A stretch of DNA of 64,000 nucleotides from JADHUC01 sp964617665 (lineage in GTDB: Bacteria > Planctomycetota > Planctomycetia > Pirellulales > Pirellulaceae): positions 1 through 64,000 of the forward strand of contig CAZUAH010000002.1 in NCBI GenBank assembly GCA_964617665.1, given 5' to 3'. A program made the translations under genes and the position numbers. Below the pieces are notes generated by a model. That model searched no databases, had not been told where the DNA came from, and saw only the letters and a program-made list of their open reading frames with translations. Shown piece by piece: positions 43,184 to 52,948 of this stretch. The first letter of the stretch is position 1, and the number at the start of each line of letters is the position of its first letter.

Positions 43184-44479
43184 TCACACGGTCCAAGGCT
43201 CCCGCATCGCCCGCCGAAGCATGGCGTCGGCTTCGACGTCGTCGATGAACCGCTCGGCTTGCGGTTCCCATTTCAGCGAGCGTCCGAGGCGGAGACCGAT
43301 GTTCACTGCGTGGCAGATGGTCGTGGCGCGGTGGGCGCTCTCGGGGTGGCAAACGGTTCGGCTGCGGGACTTGATGCAATCGAGCCAATTCCGCACGTGG
43401 TCGCCGGTCTGTGCCCAGCCTCGGGCCGAGACGGCCCTGTCGCGTAGGATCGACTCGGGTTCGGCGGTCACCGCGTTGGTCTGATCGTCTACTTGGATCC
43501 AGCCTTCGGAGCCGACGAAGCGGATGTAGCGGTCCTTGAAGGCGCCGCTGGAGCGGAGGACGATCTTCACTCCGTCTTCGTAGGTGCAGCAGCATTCGGC
43601 CGTCACGGGCGTTTCGCTGAAGGCGATGGGCTTCCACGTCGCCGTGCCCTCGTAGGTGACGGGGCCCGTATCGTCACGCAGCAGGCCCCATTGGGCGATG
43701 TCCGTGTAATGGCAGCCCATGCCGATCACCGGCCCTGCCCCCGTGTCCCAGAAGTAGTTCCAACCGTTCACGGCAGCTTTTGTGTAAGGGTGCCACGGCG
43801 TGGGGCCAAGCCACATATCGTAATCGAAGCCTTCGGGCACGGGGCACGGCTTTTCGGGGCCAATGGTCGGCCCCTCCCACACCTGGCAGACGACCGTGTG
43901 GACCTTGCCAATCTTCCCGCTACGGGCTGTTTCGACCTGAAAGCGGTATGAACCCACCGAGCGACGTTGGTGGCCCGTTTGGTGGACGGTCCCGTAGCGG
44001 GCCATCGTGTCGGCCATCGCGCGGCTTTCGCCGATGGTCATCGAGACGGGCTTCTCGCAATAGATGTCCTTGCCCGCCTTGGCCGCCAGGATCGAAAGAG
44101 GCGAGTGCCATCGGTCGCCCGTGGCGATCAACACAGCATCCAGGTCGGCGCGAGCCAGCAACTCACGAAAGTCGGCGTAGGCCGCACAATCCTGGTTCCC
44201 ATAGTGGGTATCCACGGCCTTCTTGACGAGGGCAAGACGGTCGGCCCGGCAGTCCGAAACGCCGATGCACTGCACATCGTCGAACATCATGAAGTGGGGC
44301 AGAATAGCCCGGCACCGGCCGCCATATCCGATAACGCCCAACGTGATCCGCTCGCTGGGTGCGGGTGCGCCCTTGCCAAGCGCGTGTCCCGGCACAAACA
44401 CCGGCGCAGTCAACGCCGCACCGGTCGCGGCACCACGCTTGAGAAAGTTCCGGCGGGTAAGAACTGGTTTGGTCTTCAT
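43184..44479 (-). CDS. Gfo/Idh/MocA-family oxidoreductase with Tat signal, second copy
   Basis: A 431-residue predicted NAD(P)-dependent oxidoreductase. Two adjacent ATGs (44482 and 44479) follow GGAG; the second gives the better spacing. TRRNFLKRGAATGAAL is a twin-arginine signal. The Rossmann motif is GVIGYGGRC (48-56), and the EKP motif is CEKPVSM (Glu142-Lys143-Pro144). The C-terminal domain has NYFWDTGAGPVIGMGCHYTDIAQWG. Substrate unknown; the acetylesterase and aldo/keto reductase neighbours suggest sugar oxidation or isomerisation. Gap to the upstream gene is 53 bases. Confidence 0.91.
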   Translation of the reverse strand: MKTKPVLTRRNFLKRGAATGAALTAPVFVPGHALGKGAPAPSERITLGVIGYGGRCRAILPHFMMFDDVQCIGVSDCRADRLALVKKAVDTHYGNQDCAAYADFRELLARADLDAVLIATGDRWHSPLSILAAKAGKDIYCEKPVSMTIGESRAMADTMARYGTVHQTGHQRRSVGSYRFQVETARSGKIGKVHTVVCQVWEGPTIGPEKPCPVPEGFDYDMWLGPTPWHPYTKAAVNGWNYFWDTGAGPVIGMGCHYTDIAQWGLLRDDTGPVTYEGTATWKPIAFSETPVTAECCCTYEDGVKIVLRSSGAFKDRYIRFVGSEGWIQVDDQTNAVTAEPESILRDRAVSARGWAQTGDHVRNWLDCIKSRSRTVCHPESAHRATTICHAVNIGLRLGRSLKWEPQAERFIDDVEADAMLRRAMREPWTV

Positions 44480-44532
44480 CATGTCGCTCCGATTCGACTT
44501 TGGGTTTTCCGTTTGAAGGCGGACAAACACTG

Positions 44533-45594
44533 TCACACGTTCTCTTTCTTCTGCCGTTCGGCTGGCCCGAAACGTTCGCACCATTTCGGCGCCAGTCGTC
44601 GTCCGATCTTTTCAAGCTGCTTGCGTTCTTCGTCGGTCAGGGGCTTGCAGGCTTTCACGGTGGCGAGGTTCTGGTGGAGCTGTTCGGGCGTATGGCAGCC
44701 CAGGTTCACGGCGGTTACTCCCGGCACGCTCATTGCATATCGGATCGCCAAGTTGAAATCATGCCCAACCATCTCGGCCGGTCCGGCCAGGTCCTTTGTC
44801 TGTCCTGGTTTGAGTACTCGACGCGCCCCACCGAACACTTTCATGGCAACGATACCCGTGCCGTGCTTCCGTGCCGCCGGGAGAACCTCTCCTTCGTGGT
44901 TATAGGTGTACCGGTCGACGAAATTGACCACGGTCAGCACGACGTCAACGTCGCCCGTTTCGATTACTTGCTTACACATCAACGGTGCGTTGTGCGAGGA
45001 AACACCAACGAACCGGCATTTGCCCAGTTTTTTCTGCTTGAGAATCCAGGGGAAGACACTGTCCGGACGCAGCACTACGTCGGGGTCGCGGTCCTTGTCG
45101 CGCGAGCCGACGCTGTGCAAGTACAAAATGTCCACGCAGTCCGTCTTCAGCAATCGCAACGAGTTGGCAAACGACTCCTCAGCCGCCTCGACCGTATCAG
45201 CCGCCACTTTGGTCGAGAGAAAGACCTCTTTGCGCCGGCTGCCAAGCGCCATGCCGGCACCTTCCTCCGCATTGATGTAGGCCGGAGCCACGTCGACCGA
45301 CCGAATGCCAGCCTCCACAGCTACATCGACCATCCGAGCCACATCCTTCGGCGTCGCGCCCTCGGGCATCGCCGATGGCACCGTGCCCAGCGTCATCCGA
45401 GTAACCGATTCTCCAGTCCGGCCGAGCACAGCGCGAGGAAGTTCGCTTGGCACTGAAACTCCCGTCGTCAGGACGTTGTCTTCGCCCGCCGCCGATACCG
45501 TCCCGGCACCTAGGGCAGCGCCCGCGGCAATCATTCCACTTTGATGGACGAAACGTCGACGAGAAATGCCCGATTCATTCTTGTTGGTCATCAT
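44533..45594 (-). CDS. Aldo/keto reductase with Tat-like signal
   Basis: A 353-residue oxidoreductase. ATG 45594 follows AAAGGAG; the longer open frame upstream has no family sequence. SRRRFVHQSGMIAAGAALG is a twin-arginine-type signal. The full catalytic tetrad is visible: Asp101 and Tyr106 (SVDVAPAYINAE), Lys129 (FLSTKVAA) and His160 (ILYLHSVGS). The C-terminal NADPH-binding region follows. First gene of the minus-strand run. Its start faces the plus-strand glycan operon across a 208-base divergent promoter region (45595-45802). Confidence 0.91.
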   Translation of the reverse strand: MMTNKNESGISRRRFVHQSGMIAAGAALGAGTVSAAGEDNVLTTGVSVPSELPRAVLGRTGESVTRMTLGTVPSAMPEGATPKDVARMVDVAVEAGIRSVDVAPAYINAEEGAGMALGSRRKEVFLSTKVAADTVEAAEESFANSLRLLKTDCVDILYLHSVGSRDKDRDPDVVLRPDSVFPWILKQKKLGKCRFVGVSSHNAPLMCKQVIETGDVDVVLTVVNFVDRYTYNHEGEVLPAARKHGTGIVAMKVFGGARRVLKPGQTKDLAGPAEMVGHDFNLAIRYAMSVPGVTAVNLGCHTPEQLHQNLATVKACKPLTDEERKQLEKIGRRLAPKWCERFGPAERQKKENV

Positions 45595-45802
45595 CCTGCT
45601 CCTTTCAGAGAGTGATGTGTCAGAATCATGTCGAATGAGGCTCAGCAGTCGCATTGCGAAGCCGTCGTACGTGTGACAGCTTACACCGAGATGACCGCCT
45701 CGGCAAACACGGCCGCAGAAGTATCTGCTAGAATCAGAAAGCAATGGTACCGTCGCCGGGACGACCAATCCTCGAGCAAAAGCGGGTAATGGAATTGAAC
45801 CA

Positions 45803-48202
45803 ATGAAGAAGCAAATGATTTGTCTGATTCTTGTGGGCACCGCGATCTTGGCCGATTCCATCATCGCGCGTGCGGCCAGCAGTGAACTGGTCATCGCGGC
45901 CAACGGGAAGACCAAGGCCGTCATTGTCGTCTCGGCTCAGGCGGAAGGCCACGAGAAGCAGGCGGCGGATGATTTGGCCAAGTACATCGGGCTGATGTTC
46001 GGCGCAACGCCCAACGTCGCAAATACCCAGGAGACCGTCGCGGTAGCCATGTCTGGAAAGGCACCGGTGCTGATTGTGGGCCAGGAGGCCCTCAAGGCAA
46101 AGCCGGAACTGCGCGGTGTATTGAATCGTGTACTTAAGAAAAGGCCGCACCTGCGGACCGATGGGATCGTGCTCCGGCGCGAGGGCAACCGCGTGTACCT
46201 GGCCGGCAATAACGAGTTGAGCCACTACTTCGCCGTCGCCGAACTGCTGCGCCGATGGGGCTGCCGCTGGTACATGCCTACCGAGTTCGGCGAGTGCATT
46301 CCGGAACAGCGAAATTTGACAATTGGCGAGCTGGACTACGCCTATTCGTCGCCGTTCGAGATCCGCTCGTACTGGATCTCCTGGCTGGGCGACAACACGG
46401 GGGCCGCCGAGTTCCAGACGCGTAATATGATGACCGGCCGCGGCGACATGCCACCCACCGGACATGCACTGGGCAAGTACACCAAAGGGTTCGGCAAGGG
46501 TACGTTCAGCTTTCCCATCACCTACCCGAAAACCGCCCAGCACGTGGCCGAGCAGGTCGAGAAGAAGTATGCCGATGGCGGTTCGTTCTCGTTGGGTATG
46601 GAGGACGGATCGTACGCCTCGGATTACTCAGGGGACAAGAAGTTGATGAAGCTGCAGTGGGACAAGTATTTCATGCGCTGGTCCGTGACTGACCCGATGC
46701 TGGAGCTCTACAACAACGTGGCTCGCATTCTTCAGAAGAAACACCCCCGCAGCAAAGGGAAGATCGGCTTTCTAGCCTACGCCAACATGACCATCCCGCC
46801 AGTGCGCGACATGGTATCAGAACGATCGCTGTACTGCGAACTGGCACCGATCGACATCGACCCGAACCACGGCATGGACGATCCGCAGTCCCCGCCACGA
46901 CACGAATACCGGGACATGATGTACGAATGGGCCAAGATAATGCAGGGCCGGCTGTGCATCTACGACTACGACCAGGGCATGTTGGTCTGGCGCGACATTC
47001 CCAACCCGTCGCACCAGTCGTTTCGGCAGGACGTCAAGCACTATCAGAAGGCCGGCATCTTGGGCGTGAACACCGAAAGCCGAAACGCCATCGCAACCAC
47101 GTTTCTGAACCTGTACCTGCGAGCCCGATTGTTGTGGAATCCGGACGAAGACGTAGACGAACTGCTCGCGGATTTCTACGCGAAATTCTACGGCCCCGCG
47201 GCCAAGCCGATGAGTGAATACTGGAACGCGATCTTCCAGGCATGGGAAGACACGATTGTCACCGAGCACGAACACTTCATCGCGCCGGCCATCTATACGC
47301 CCGAGCTTCTGGCCGTACTGGCCAAGAATCTGCGAGAGGCCGAAGGAATCATCAACGGAATCAGAGTCCGGGGTCGAGCACTCACTCGCAACGAGCAGTT
47401 GTACATTCAACGCATGCGGTTCACTCGCTACAGCCACGACATCACAGCCGGATACATGACGATGGTTCGGGCAGCCGCCACCGATTGCGACTATGCCAAC
47501 GCCGTCGCCGCTGGCGAGCGGGCTCTAGCCGTCCGCGAGCAACTCACGGACATGAACGGCACCTTCACCACGTACCGAAGATACAAAGTGGAAGATCGCG
47601 GCTACGCTTGGTGGCCCGGCGAAATACGGCAGTATCGAGAGCTGCTTCCCCTGACGGACGGCAAGCAGGGCAAGCTGATCGCGAAACTGCCCGTCGACTG
47701 GGCTTTCCATCGCGATCCGGATCGCAAGGGTCTCTCGCGCGGCTACCACACAGAACCGATAGACCTTTCACACTGGAACGTCCACAAAGACGAATACGAC
47801 CTGGACAGCCTTAAGGACTACCCGGTCGACCAATGGGAAATGCTGCGAGCCGACCTTTACTCGCAGGCCCAAGGCATCCGCCATCCCGATCGGCAGAGTT
47901 TTCTTGGCGACATGTGGTACCGCACCGAAGTGCAGCTAACCGCCGACCAGACACGGGGCGCCGTGCACGTTCGCTTTCCCGGTCTCTTCAACGAATGTTG
48001 GCTCTATGTGAATGGCAGGGAAGTCGCCCACCGCGAACAGGGCAATCTGTACTGGCTGAACGACTATCGTTTCGAGTGGGACGTGGACTTGGCCGGCAAG
48101 CTGAAGTCAGGGGAGAACACGCTCACGCTGCGCTGCAATTGCGAACACCACTTCGGCGGTATGTTCCGCCGACCGTTCCTGTACCGAAAGACGACTCCGT
48201 GA
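45803..48202 (+). CDS. Secreted DUF4838 protein with C-terminal sugar-binding-like domain
   Basis: A 799-residue exported protein with a signal peptide (about 1-24). An N-terminal GH20b-like alpha/beta domain (KQAADDLAKYIGLMFGA, FAVAELLRRWGCRWYMPTEFGE) precedes a DUF4838 TIM barrel (NTESRNAIATTFLNLYLRARLLWN, VDELLADFYAKFYGPAAKP). A C-terminal galactose-binding-like sandwich follows (VHVRFPGLFNECWLYVNGREV). The layout resembles family 20/67/115-type glycosidases, but no enzyme activity is known to me for DUF4838. First of six tightly spaced plus-strand genes. Confidence 0.85.
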   Translation: MKKQMICLILVGTAILADSIIARAASSELVIAANGKTKAVIVVSAQAEGHEKQAADDLAKYIGLMFGATPNVANTQETVAVAMSGKAPVLIVGQEALKAKPELRGVLNRVLKKRPHLRTDGIVLRREGNRVYLAGNNELSHYFAVAELLRRWGCRWYMPTEFGECIPEQRNLTIGELDYAYSSPFEIRSYWISWLGDNTGAAEFQTRNMMTGRGDMPPTGHALGKYTKGFGKGTFSFPITYPKTAQHVAEQVEKKYADGGSFSLGMEDGSYASDYSGDKKLMKLQWDKYFMRWSVTDPMLELYNNVARILQKKHPRSKGKIGFLAYANMTIPPVRDMVSERSLYCELAPIDIDPNHGMDDPQSPPRHEYRDMMYEWAKIMQGRLCIYDYDQGMLVWRDIPNPSHQSFRQDVKHYQKAGILGVNTESRNAIATTFLNLYLRARLLWNPDEDVDELLADFYAKFYGPAAKPMSEYWNAIFQAWEDTIVTEHEHFIAPAIYTPELLAVLAKNLREAEGIINGIRVRGRALTRNEQLYIQRMRFTRYSHDITAGYMTMVRAAATDCDYANAVAAGERALAVREQLTDMNGTFTTYRRYKVEDRGYAWWPGEIRQYRELLPLTDGKQGKLIAKLPVDWAFHRDPDRKGLSRGYHTEPIDLSHWNVHKDEYDLDSLKDYPVDQWEMLRADLYSQAQGIRHPDRQSFLGDMWYRTEVQLTADQTRGAVHVRFPGLFNECWLYVNGREVAHREQGNLYWLNDYRFEWDVDLAGKLKSGENTLTLRCNCEHHFGGMFRRPFLYRKTTP

Positions 48203-48226
48203 GTCATCAGCACGAGGCGACGGAAC

Positions 48227-50500
48227 ATGAATGTTAGCAGGCTAGAACCATCGGCGTTGACTTGCATGTTGGTGCCGGTGGGGATTGTCTTTTTCGCTTT
48301 ACCGGAATTGTCGCCCGAGCGATTTGCGTTCAGCGCAGAACAATCCAGCCTCCTGCAGAACGGCGGATTCGAGGAAGGTGACGAGCTACCAACGTGGTGG
48401 CGTCCGTTTCCTTCGCAGGACTCCGACGGAAACCGCCATCTCCGCGATACGAAGGTCTACCACTCCGGCGCAGCAAGTGCGCTGTTGCTAAGCGTGACTC
48501 CAAAGCCAAAAGGGCGGCCGCCTATCCAGTGGAACCGATATGATTTCCCGGTCAAGGGTGGCTCGGCATTGCGAGTCTCGTTCTACGTGAAAACCGAAGG
48601 TGTTCCCGCCGCTGGAGCGGGTTGCCACTTCTACGGCGAAGAGCGAAAGCATCTCGGCTTCGTACCTGTTCGTGGACCCAAGCAGGCCGATGCCTGGGGC
48701 CGGGTAGAGCGAACGGTTTACATACCTGCCGGCGCCCGGACTATGGGATTTGCGCTGTACGGCAACGACTGCGGAAAGACTTGGTACGACGACGTGTCGG
48801 TAGTGCCGGATGTCGAAGCCGCGGCCCGACGGGCAGTCGTGCGCGCCCAGTTCGACATTCCTACGGACGGTAACGGAACGTTCCACATAGTCCCGGCTCA
48901 CGCGCTGCAGAAAATCCCACGCTACGAACCCGTGCACCAGGGACCACTGGTCGAGAAAGTCGAGCTGGATGCCGCGAAGGACGAGACCGAAGCGTTTCAA
49001 TTGGTGGTGATTCCGCACGGCCAGACGCTCAAGAATGTGCAAGTCGAGCCGGGGCAGTTACGTGGCCCGGACGGCGAACTAGAGATCGAATGGAATCGCG
49101 TGGGCTACGTGAAGACGGCACAGCCGTCTTACCCAGTTGAATACGTTGGCTGGTGGCCAGATCCTTTGCTGCCGCCCGAGCCGTTTGACGTGGAAGCCGG
49201 TCAACGGCAGCCATTATGGTTTCGCGTCGATGTGCCGCCGGGCGCCTCGCCCGGTCGATACACCGGTGAAGTGATGCTTCGGCACGGTGTTGAGACGCGG
49301 TCGATACGGGTATCACTACGGGTGCGCAATTTCCGCTTGCCCCGTCCCGGTACGCTGGCCACCGCGTTCGGTCTGTACGCCTCGGCACTGGCCCGCGGCT
49401 ACGACGCAAAGCAGTCGTACCGCGAGGTGATGCCGCCGGAGACCTACCAACGTTGGTGCGCATTTCTCGCAGAGCGACGGTTGACACCGAAGAATGTCGC
49501 TCGCGAGTATATCAGCGTGAAACGCGACGGTGCGCAATGGCAAGTCGACCTGACCGCACTGGACGAGACGGTCTCTTCGCTCGCCCCAACCCACTACGCG
49601 CCATACTCATTCTGCCTCCACCGACTGCCGGTCGCCGCCACGCTACGGCGCGACGGCCCCGCACCGGACCCTAACGTTTGGGTCGCGCAAACTGCCGCCA
49701 TCGCCGCCGAATGGAAACGACGCGAATTGCCTCCCGCCGTGTACATCTACGGGCCCGACGAACCTCGGCCAACCGAGTATCCCTTTTTGCGCGATTTGTA
49801 TACCAAGTTGCGCAAGGCCGTGCCCGATTTCCCCGTTATGCAAACCATCGGCGACCCGAACCCCGAGCAGTTAGCTGGCTTGGTGGACATCTGGTGTCCG
49901 CTAACCGCGCGAGCGGAAACGGAGTTCTATCAAGAACGTCGTCGAGCCGGGGATACTCTATGGACGTACGTGTGCTGCAGTCCAAAGCCGCCCCACGCCA
50001 ACTTCTTTGTCGATCAACCGGCCGTCGATCATCGTGTGCTCTTCTGGCAAGCGCGTAGGCTGGGAGCCACGGGCGTGCTGTACTGGTGCGTCTGCTGGTG
50101 GCCAGGGCTGCCGGCGCCAGCAACCGGCGCGGACTGCTTTCCCGACAAGCCGATCGACCTGGCCGACTCACAGACTTACAAATCGTTCAAGTGCAATGGC
50201 GACGGTCTGCTCGTCTATCCGGGACCGAAATGGACTCCCTATTCAAGCATCCGGCTCGAGATAATCCGCGACGGCGTGGAAGACTACGAGTACCTTGCTC
50301 TGCTGTCATCGTTGCTGTTGAAACTTGAGAAGCTGCCGCCCAGCGAACGCCCAGACCTGTCATTGATCAACAAAGCAGAACTGCTATGCCTCGTTCCCGA
50401 CGATATCGCACGCTCGATGACCGACTACACAAAGGACGCTGGTCAGCTATTTGACCGACGTCGTGCGATCGCGGATATGATTGAACAGCTTTCGGAGTAG
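48227..50500 (+). CDS. Secreted DUF4091 glycoside-hydrolase-like protein
   Basis: A 757-residue exported protein. A hydrophobic signal segment lies at about 12-36. A carbohydrate-binding-like sandwich follows (LLQNGGFEEGDELPTWW; TVYIPAGARTMGFALYGND), then a beta domain. A DUF4091 TIM barrel is marked by YIYGPDEPRPTEYPFLRDLY, VDIWCPLTARAETEFYQERR, TLWTYVCCSPKPPHANFF and SIRLEIIRDGVEDYEYLALL. The Asp-Glu pair in GPDEP is a plausible catalytic site. It starts 24 bases after the preceding gene and 46 bases before the next DUF4838 gene, consistent with one transcript. Confidence 0.87.
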   Translation: MNVSRLEPSALTCMLVPVGIVFFALPELSPERFAFSAEQSSLLQNGGFEEGDELPTWWRPFPSQDSDGNRHLRDTKVYHSGAASALLLSVTPKPKGRPPIQWNRYDFPVKGGSALRVSFYVKTEGVPAAGAGCHFYGEERKHLGFVPVRGPKQADAWGRVERTVYIPAGARTMGFALYGNDCGKTWYDDVSVVPDVEAAARRAVVRAQFDIPTDGNGTFHIVPAHALQKIPRYEPVHQGPLVEKVELDAAKDETEAFQLVVIPHGQTLKNVQVEPGQLRGPDGELEIEWNRVGYVKTAQPSYPVEYVGWWPDPLLPPEPFDVEAGQRQPLWFRVDVPPGASPGRYTGEVMLRHGVETRSIRVSLRVRNFRLPRPGTLATAFGLYASALARGYDAKQSYREVMPPETYQRWCAFLAERRLTPKNVAREYISVKRDGAQWQVDLTALDETVSSLAPTHYAPYSFCLHRLPVAATLRRDGPAPDPNVWVAQTAAIAAEWKRRELPPAVYIYGPDEPRPTEYPFLRDLYTKLRKAVPDFPVMQTIGDPNPEQLAGLVDIWCPLTARAETEFYQERRRAGDTLWTYVCCSPKPPHANFFVDQPAVDHRVLFWQARRLGATGVLYWCVCWWPGLPAPATGADCFPDKPIDLADSQTYKSFKCNGDGLLVYPGPKWTPYSSIRLEIIRDGVEDYEYLALLSSLLLKLEKLPPSERPDLSLINKAELLCLVPDDIARSMTDYTKDAGQLFDRRRAIADMIEQLSE

Positions 50501-50546
50501 GATCGCGAGCCAAACGATCGAACACGCAGAAACCTGGAGGTGACCT

Positions 50547-52925
50547 ATGCGATATCTGAGTTGCGGGCTGATGGTTTTGGTGTTCTGTCTCTCCGCGACA
50601 GCGGCACCGCCACGGGAGGCCAAGGACCTGGTTCCCGTCAAAATGAAAGCCAAGCCTCGGCACGCGCCGGTGGTGTTAGTCAAAGGCGGTCAGGCGCGGG
50701 CTTCGATCGTTGTCATGAACCGAGCCGCCAATGCGAAGGACTTGCAGAAGTACATTCAACAGGCAACCGGTGCCGAGTTGCCGATTGTCAGCGACAAGTT
50801 GGAGGGGCCGGCGATTGTCCTGGGCGATTGCCCCGAAGCGGCGGCGTTGGGGTTGGATAGCCGCCGGATGCCGCCCGAGGGTTTTGCCATCAAGACGACG
50901 GCCGACCGGGTGTTCATCGTGGGCAACAATTTGGGCCGGAATGCCAATGGAGTGCAGTGGGGCGTCAGCGAGTTTCTGGAACGCTTTCTTGGCATGCGGT
51001 GGTACTTTCCGCCGGCCACGGAAGACGGTCCGGACATTGGTCAGTCGATTCCTAAGTCGCGCGACTTGGTTGTGCCGCCCGTCTGGCTCGAAGACGCACC
51101 GGTCTTTCGCATGCGGGAGCTCTGGCCGCCGGTGTCGGAATCGTGGCATGGCCGCGGCATCCGCATGGGACCGTTGCATGCATTTCTGCGGTCGGGCAAC
51201 TCGTGGCCCATTCAGCTTCGCGTTCATCAACCGAACTGGAGTCGCCACGAAGAACTGAAGAAGAACCGCCCCGAGGTCTACCAGATGCGCAAAGACGGCA
51301 GTCGCCAGCACAACGTGCTCTGCTATGGCCACCCCAAGACGCTCCAGACGTACCTGGAAGGTGTCCAGAGTTTCGTCGATGGCAAACGTCCGGCGTACAC
51401 GCCGATTTCCGGCAAGGCGATCACGGTCTCACCGGCCGATGTCGAACTGGCATGCTACTGCGATCACTGCCGCCGGCTGTGGGACGACGAAGGCGGTCAA
51501 TACGGTGGCGCGTCGACGGTGATGACTACATTTGTGGACAAGTTAGCTCGCGAGGTCCAACGGCGTTGGCCGAATCAAGGATTCACAATCATCTATCTTC
51601 CGTACCTGAACTACACAGCCGCCCCTGACGGGTTCAGTTTCCCAAATAACGTCCAGGTGCAACTCTGCGGCATGCCAGGACTGGCGACTTACAAGGAGCC
51701 GGCGATCCGGCAGGCCGAGCAGGCCAATATCGACAAATGGATCGCCATGTCAGGCCGCCCCATCGAGAACTGGCACTATTGCTGCTGGCCCGCTCACAAG
51801 ACAAAAGCGGCGTACCAGTATCCTCATGTGGTCAAGCAGTTCTACCAGCAGAATCGCCGCAAAACCGTGGGCACTTTCATCAACGGCACCGGCAACCACT
51901 GGCCACGTCAGCACATCAGCTTGTACTGCTGGTTGAAGGTTCTGTGGGATCCTGATTTCGACGTTGATGCGGCCGTCGACGAATTCTGCCGGCGCATGTT
52001 TGGACGAGCGGCCGGGACGATGCGCGAATTGGTCGGCACGCAGATCGACGGCTGGGAACAGAGCCGCTGGCCCGGCGGACGGTTCTCGCCGAAAGGGATA
52101 TACGAAGCGAGTTTTCCACCCGAGTCCGTTGTCAAGACAAAGCAATTGTTCGCCAAGGCGCGACAAGAAGCCAAGGGTGACTCGCTGGTCATGGCACGGC
52201 TGGACTACTACGCGCCGGCGCTGGACGCGTTCTTCAAAGAAGCCGACGTGATGAGCGGTCGTGGTTTCAAACCGCTTTCGGCGCAAAAGGTTGGCGAGAA
52301 TCCGACGCTGGACGGCAAGTTGGACGACCCCCAGTGGCAGCGGGCTGCGGCGAACTCGTTCGTGAAAGCAGGCGGAAAAGACCAGGGCAAGCCGGCTCGG
52401 TATCCGACTACGGTGCGCGCCGTGTGGACTACCGACGGCATCACGTTCGGTTTCCACATGCACGAACCAACGCCACATCTGCTGGAAACAAGGCACGGAG
52501 GGCACGACAACGGCGAAGTCTTCTGGGACGACAACGTCGAGATCTTCGTGGATGTGACGGGCAAGAACGAAGGCGAGTTCTACCAGTTCATCGTCAATCC
52601 CGACATCGACTATTGGGATTCGAAGCTGAAGGATACCACTTGGGAATGTCCGGGCTTCCGAGCCAAAGCGCACCGCGGCAAGGATTTCTGGAGTCTCGAA
52701 GTCTTCTTGCCTTACGCGGCTTTTCCCGAGGCCGTCGTACCGGGATCCGGCACTGACACGGTCTGGACCGGCAACTTTACCCGACACCGAGTCGCCGACA
52801 AGGGGCTCAAGTCGACGAAACCGCAGCAAGAAGGCAGCGTGCGTGAATACCAGCGGATGAACACAACCGGCGCAAAGACAAGTGACAATTTGGCCGACTT
52901 CTCGGAGATCCAGTTCATCGAATGA
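50547..52925 (+). CDS. Secreted DUF4838 protein with C-terminal CBM9-like domain
   Basis: A 792-residue exported protein; a strong GGAGGTGA precedes ATG 50547 and a signal peptide covers about 1-19. The N-terminal part (NAKDLQKYIQQATGAELPIV; GVSEFLERFLGMRWYFPPATE, abbreviated) and the central barrel (VDAAVDEFCRRMFGRAAGTM) match DUF4838. Residues about 575-792 form a family-9 carbohydrate-binding-type domain (NPTLDGKLDDPQWQRAA; WDDNVEIFVDVTGKNEGEFYQF). It is a diverged relative of the gene at 45803 with a different C-terminal module, suggesting the two act on related but distinct linkages. Confidence 0.86.
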   Translation: MRYLSCGLMVLVFCLSATAAPPREAKDLVPVKMKAKPRHAPVVLVKGGQARASIVVMNRAANAKDLQKYIQQATGAELPIVSDKLEGPAIVLGDCPEAAALGLDSRRMPPEGFAIKTTADRVFIVGNNLGRNANGVQWGVSEFLERFLGMRWYFPPATEDGPDIGQSIPKSRDLVVPPVWLEDAPVFRMRELWPPVSESWHGRGIRMGPLHAFLRSGNSWPIQLRVHQPNWSRHEELKKNRPEVYQMRKDGSRQHNVLCYGHPKTLQTYLEGVQSFVDGKRPAYTPISGKAITVSPADVELACYCDHCRRLWDDEGGQYGGASTVMTTFVDKLAREVQRRWPNQGFTIIYLPYLNYTAAPDGFSFPNNVQVQLCGMPGLATYKEPAIRQAEQANIDKWIAMSGRPIENWHYCCWPAHKTKAAYQYPHVVKQFYQQNRRKTVGTFINGTGNHWPRQHISLYCWLKVLWDPDFDVDAAVDEFCRRMFGRAAGTMRELVGTQIDGWEQSRWPGGRFSPKGIYEASFPPESVVKTKQLFAKARQEAKGDSLVMARLDYYAPALDAFFKEADVMSGRGFKPLSAQKVGENPTLDGKLDDPQWQRAAANSFVKAGGKDQGKPARYPTTVRAVWTTDGITFGFHMHEPTPHLLETRHGGHDNGEVFWDDNVEIFVDVTGKNEGEFYQFIVNPDIDYWDSKLKDTTWECPGFRAKAHRGKDFWSLEVFLPYAAFPEAVVPGSGTDTVWTGNFTRHRVADKGLKSTKPQQEGSVREYQRMNTTGAKTSDNLADFSEIQFIE

Positions 52926-52948
52926 CGCGCAGGAAAGGCCGGTGACAC

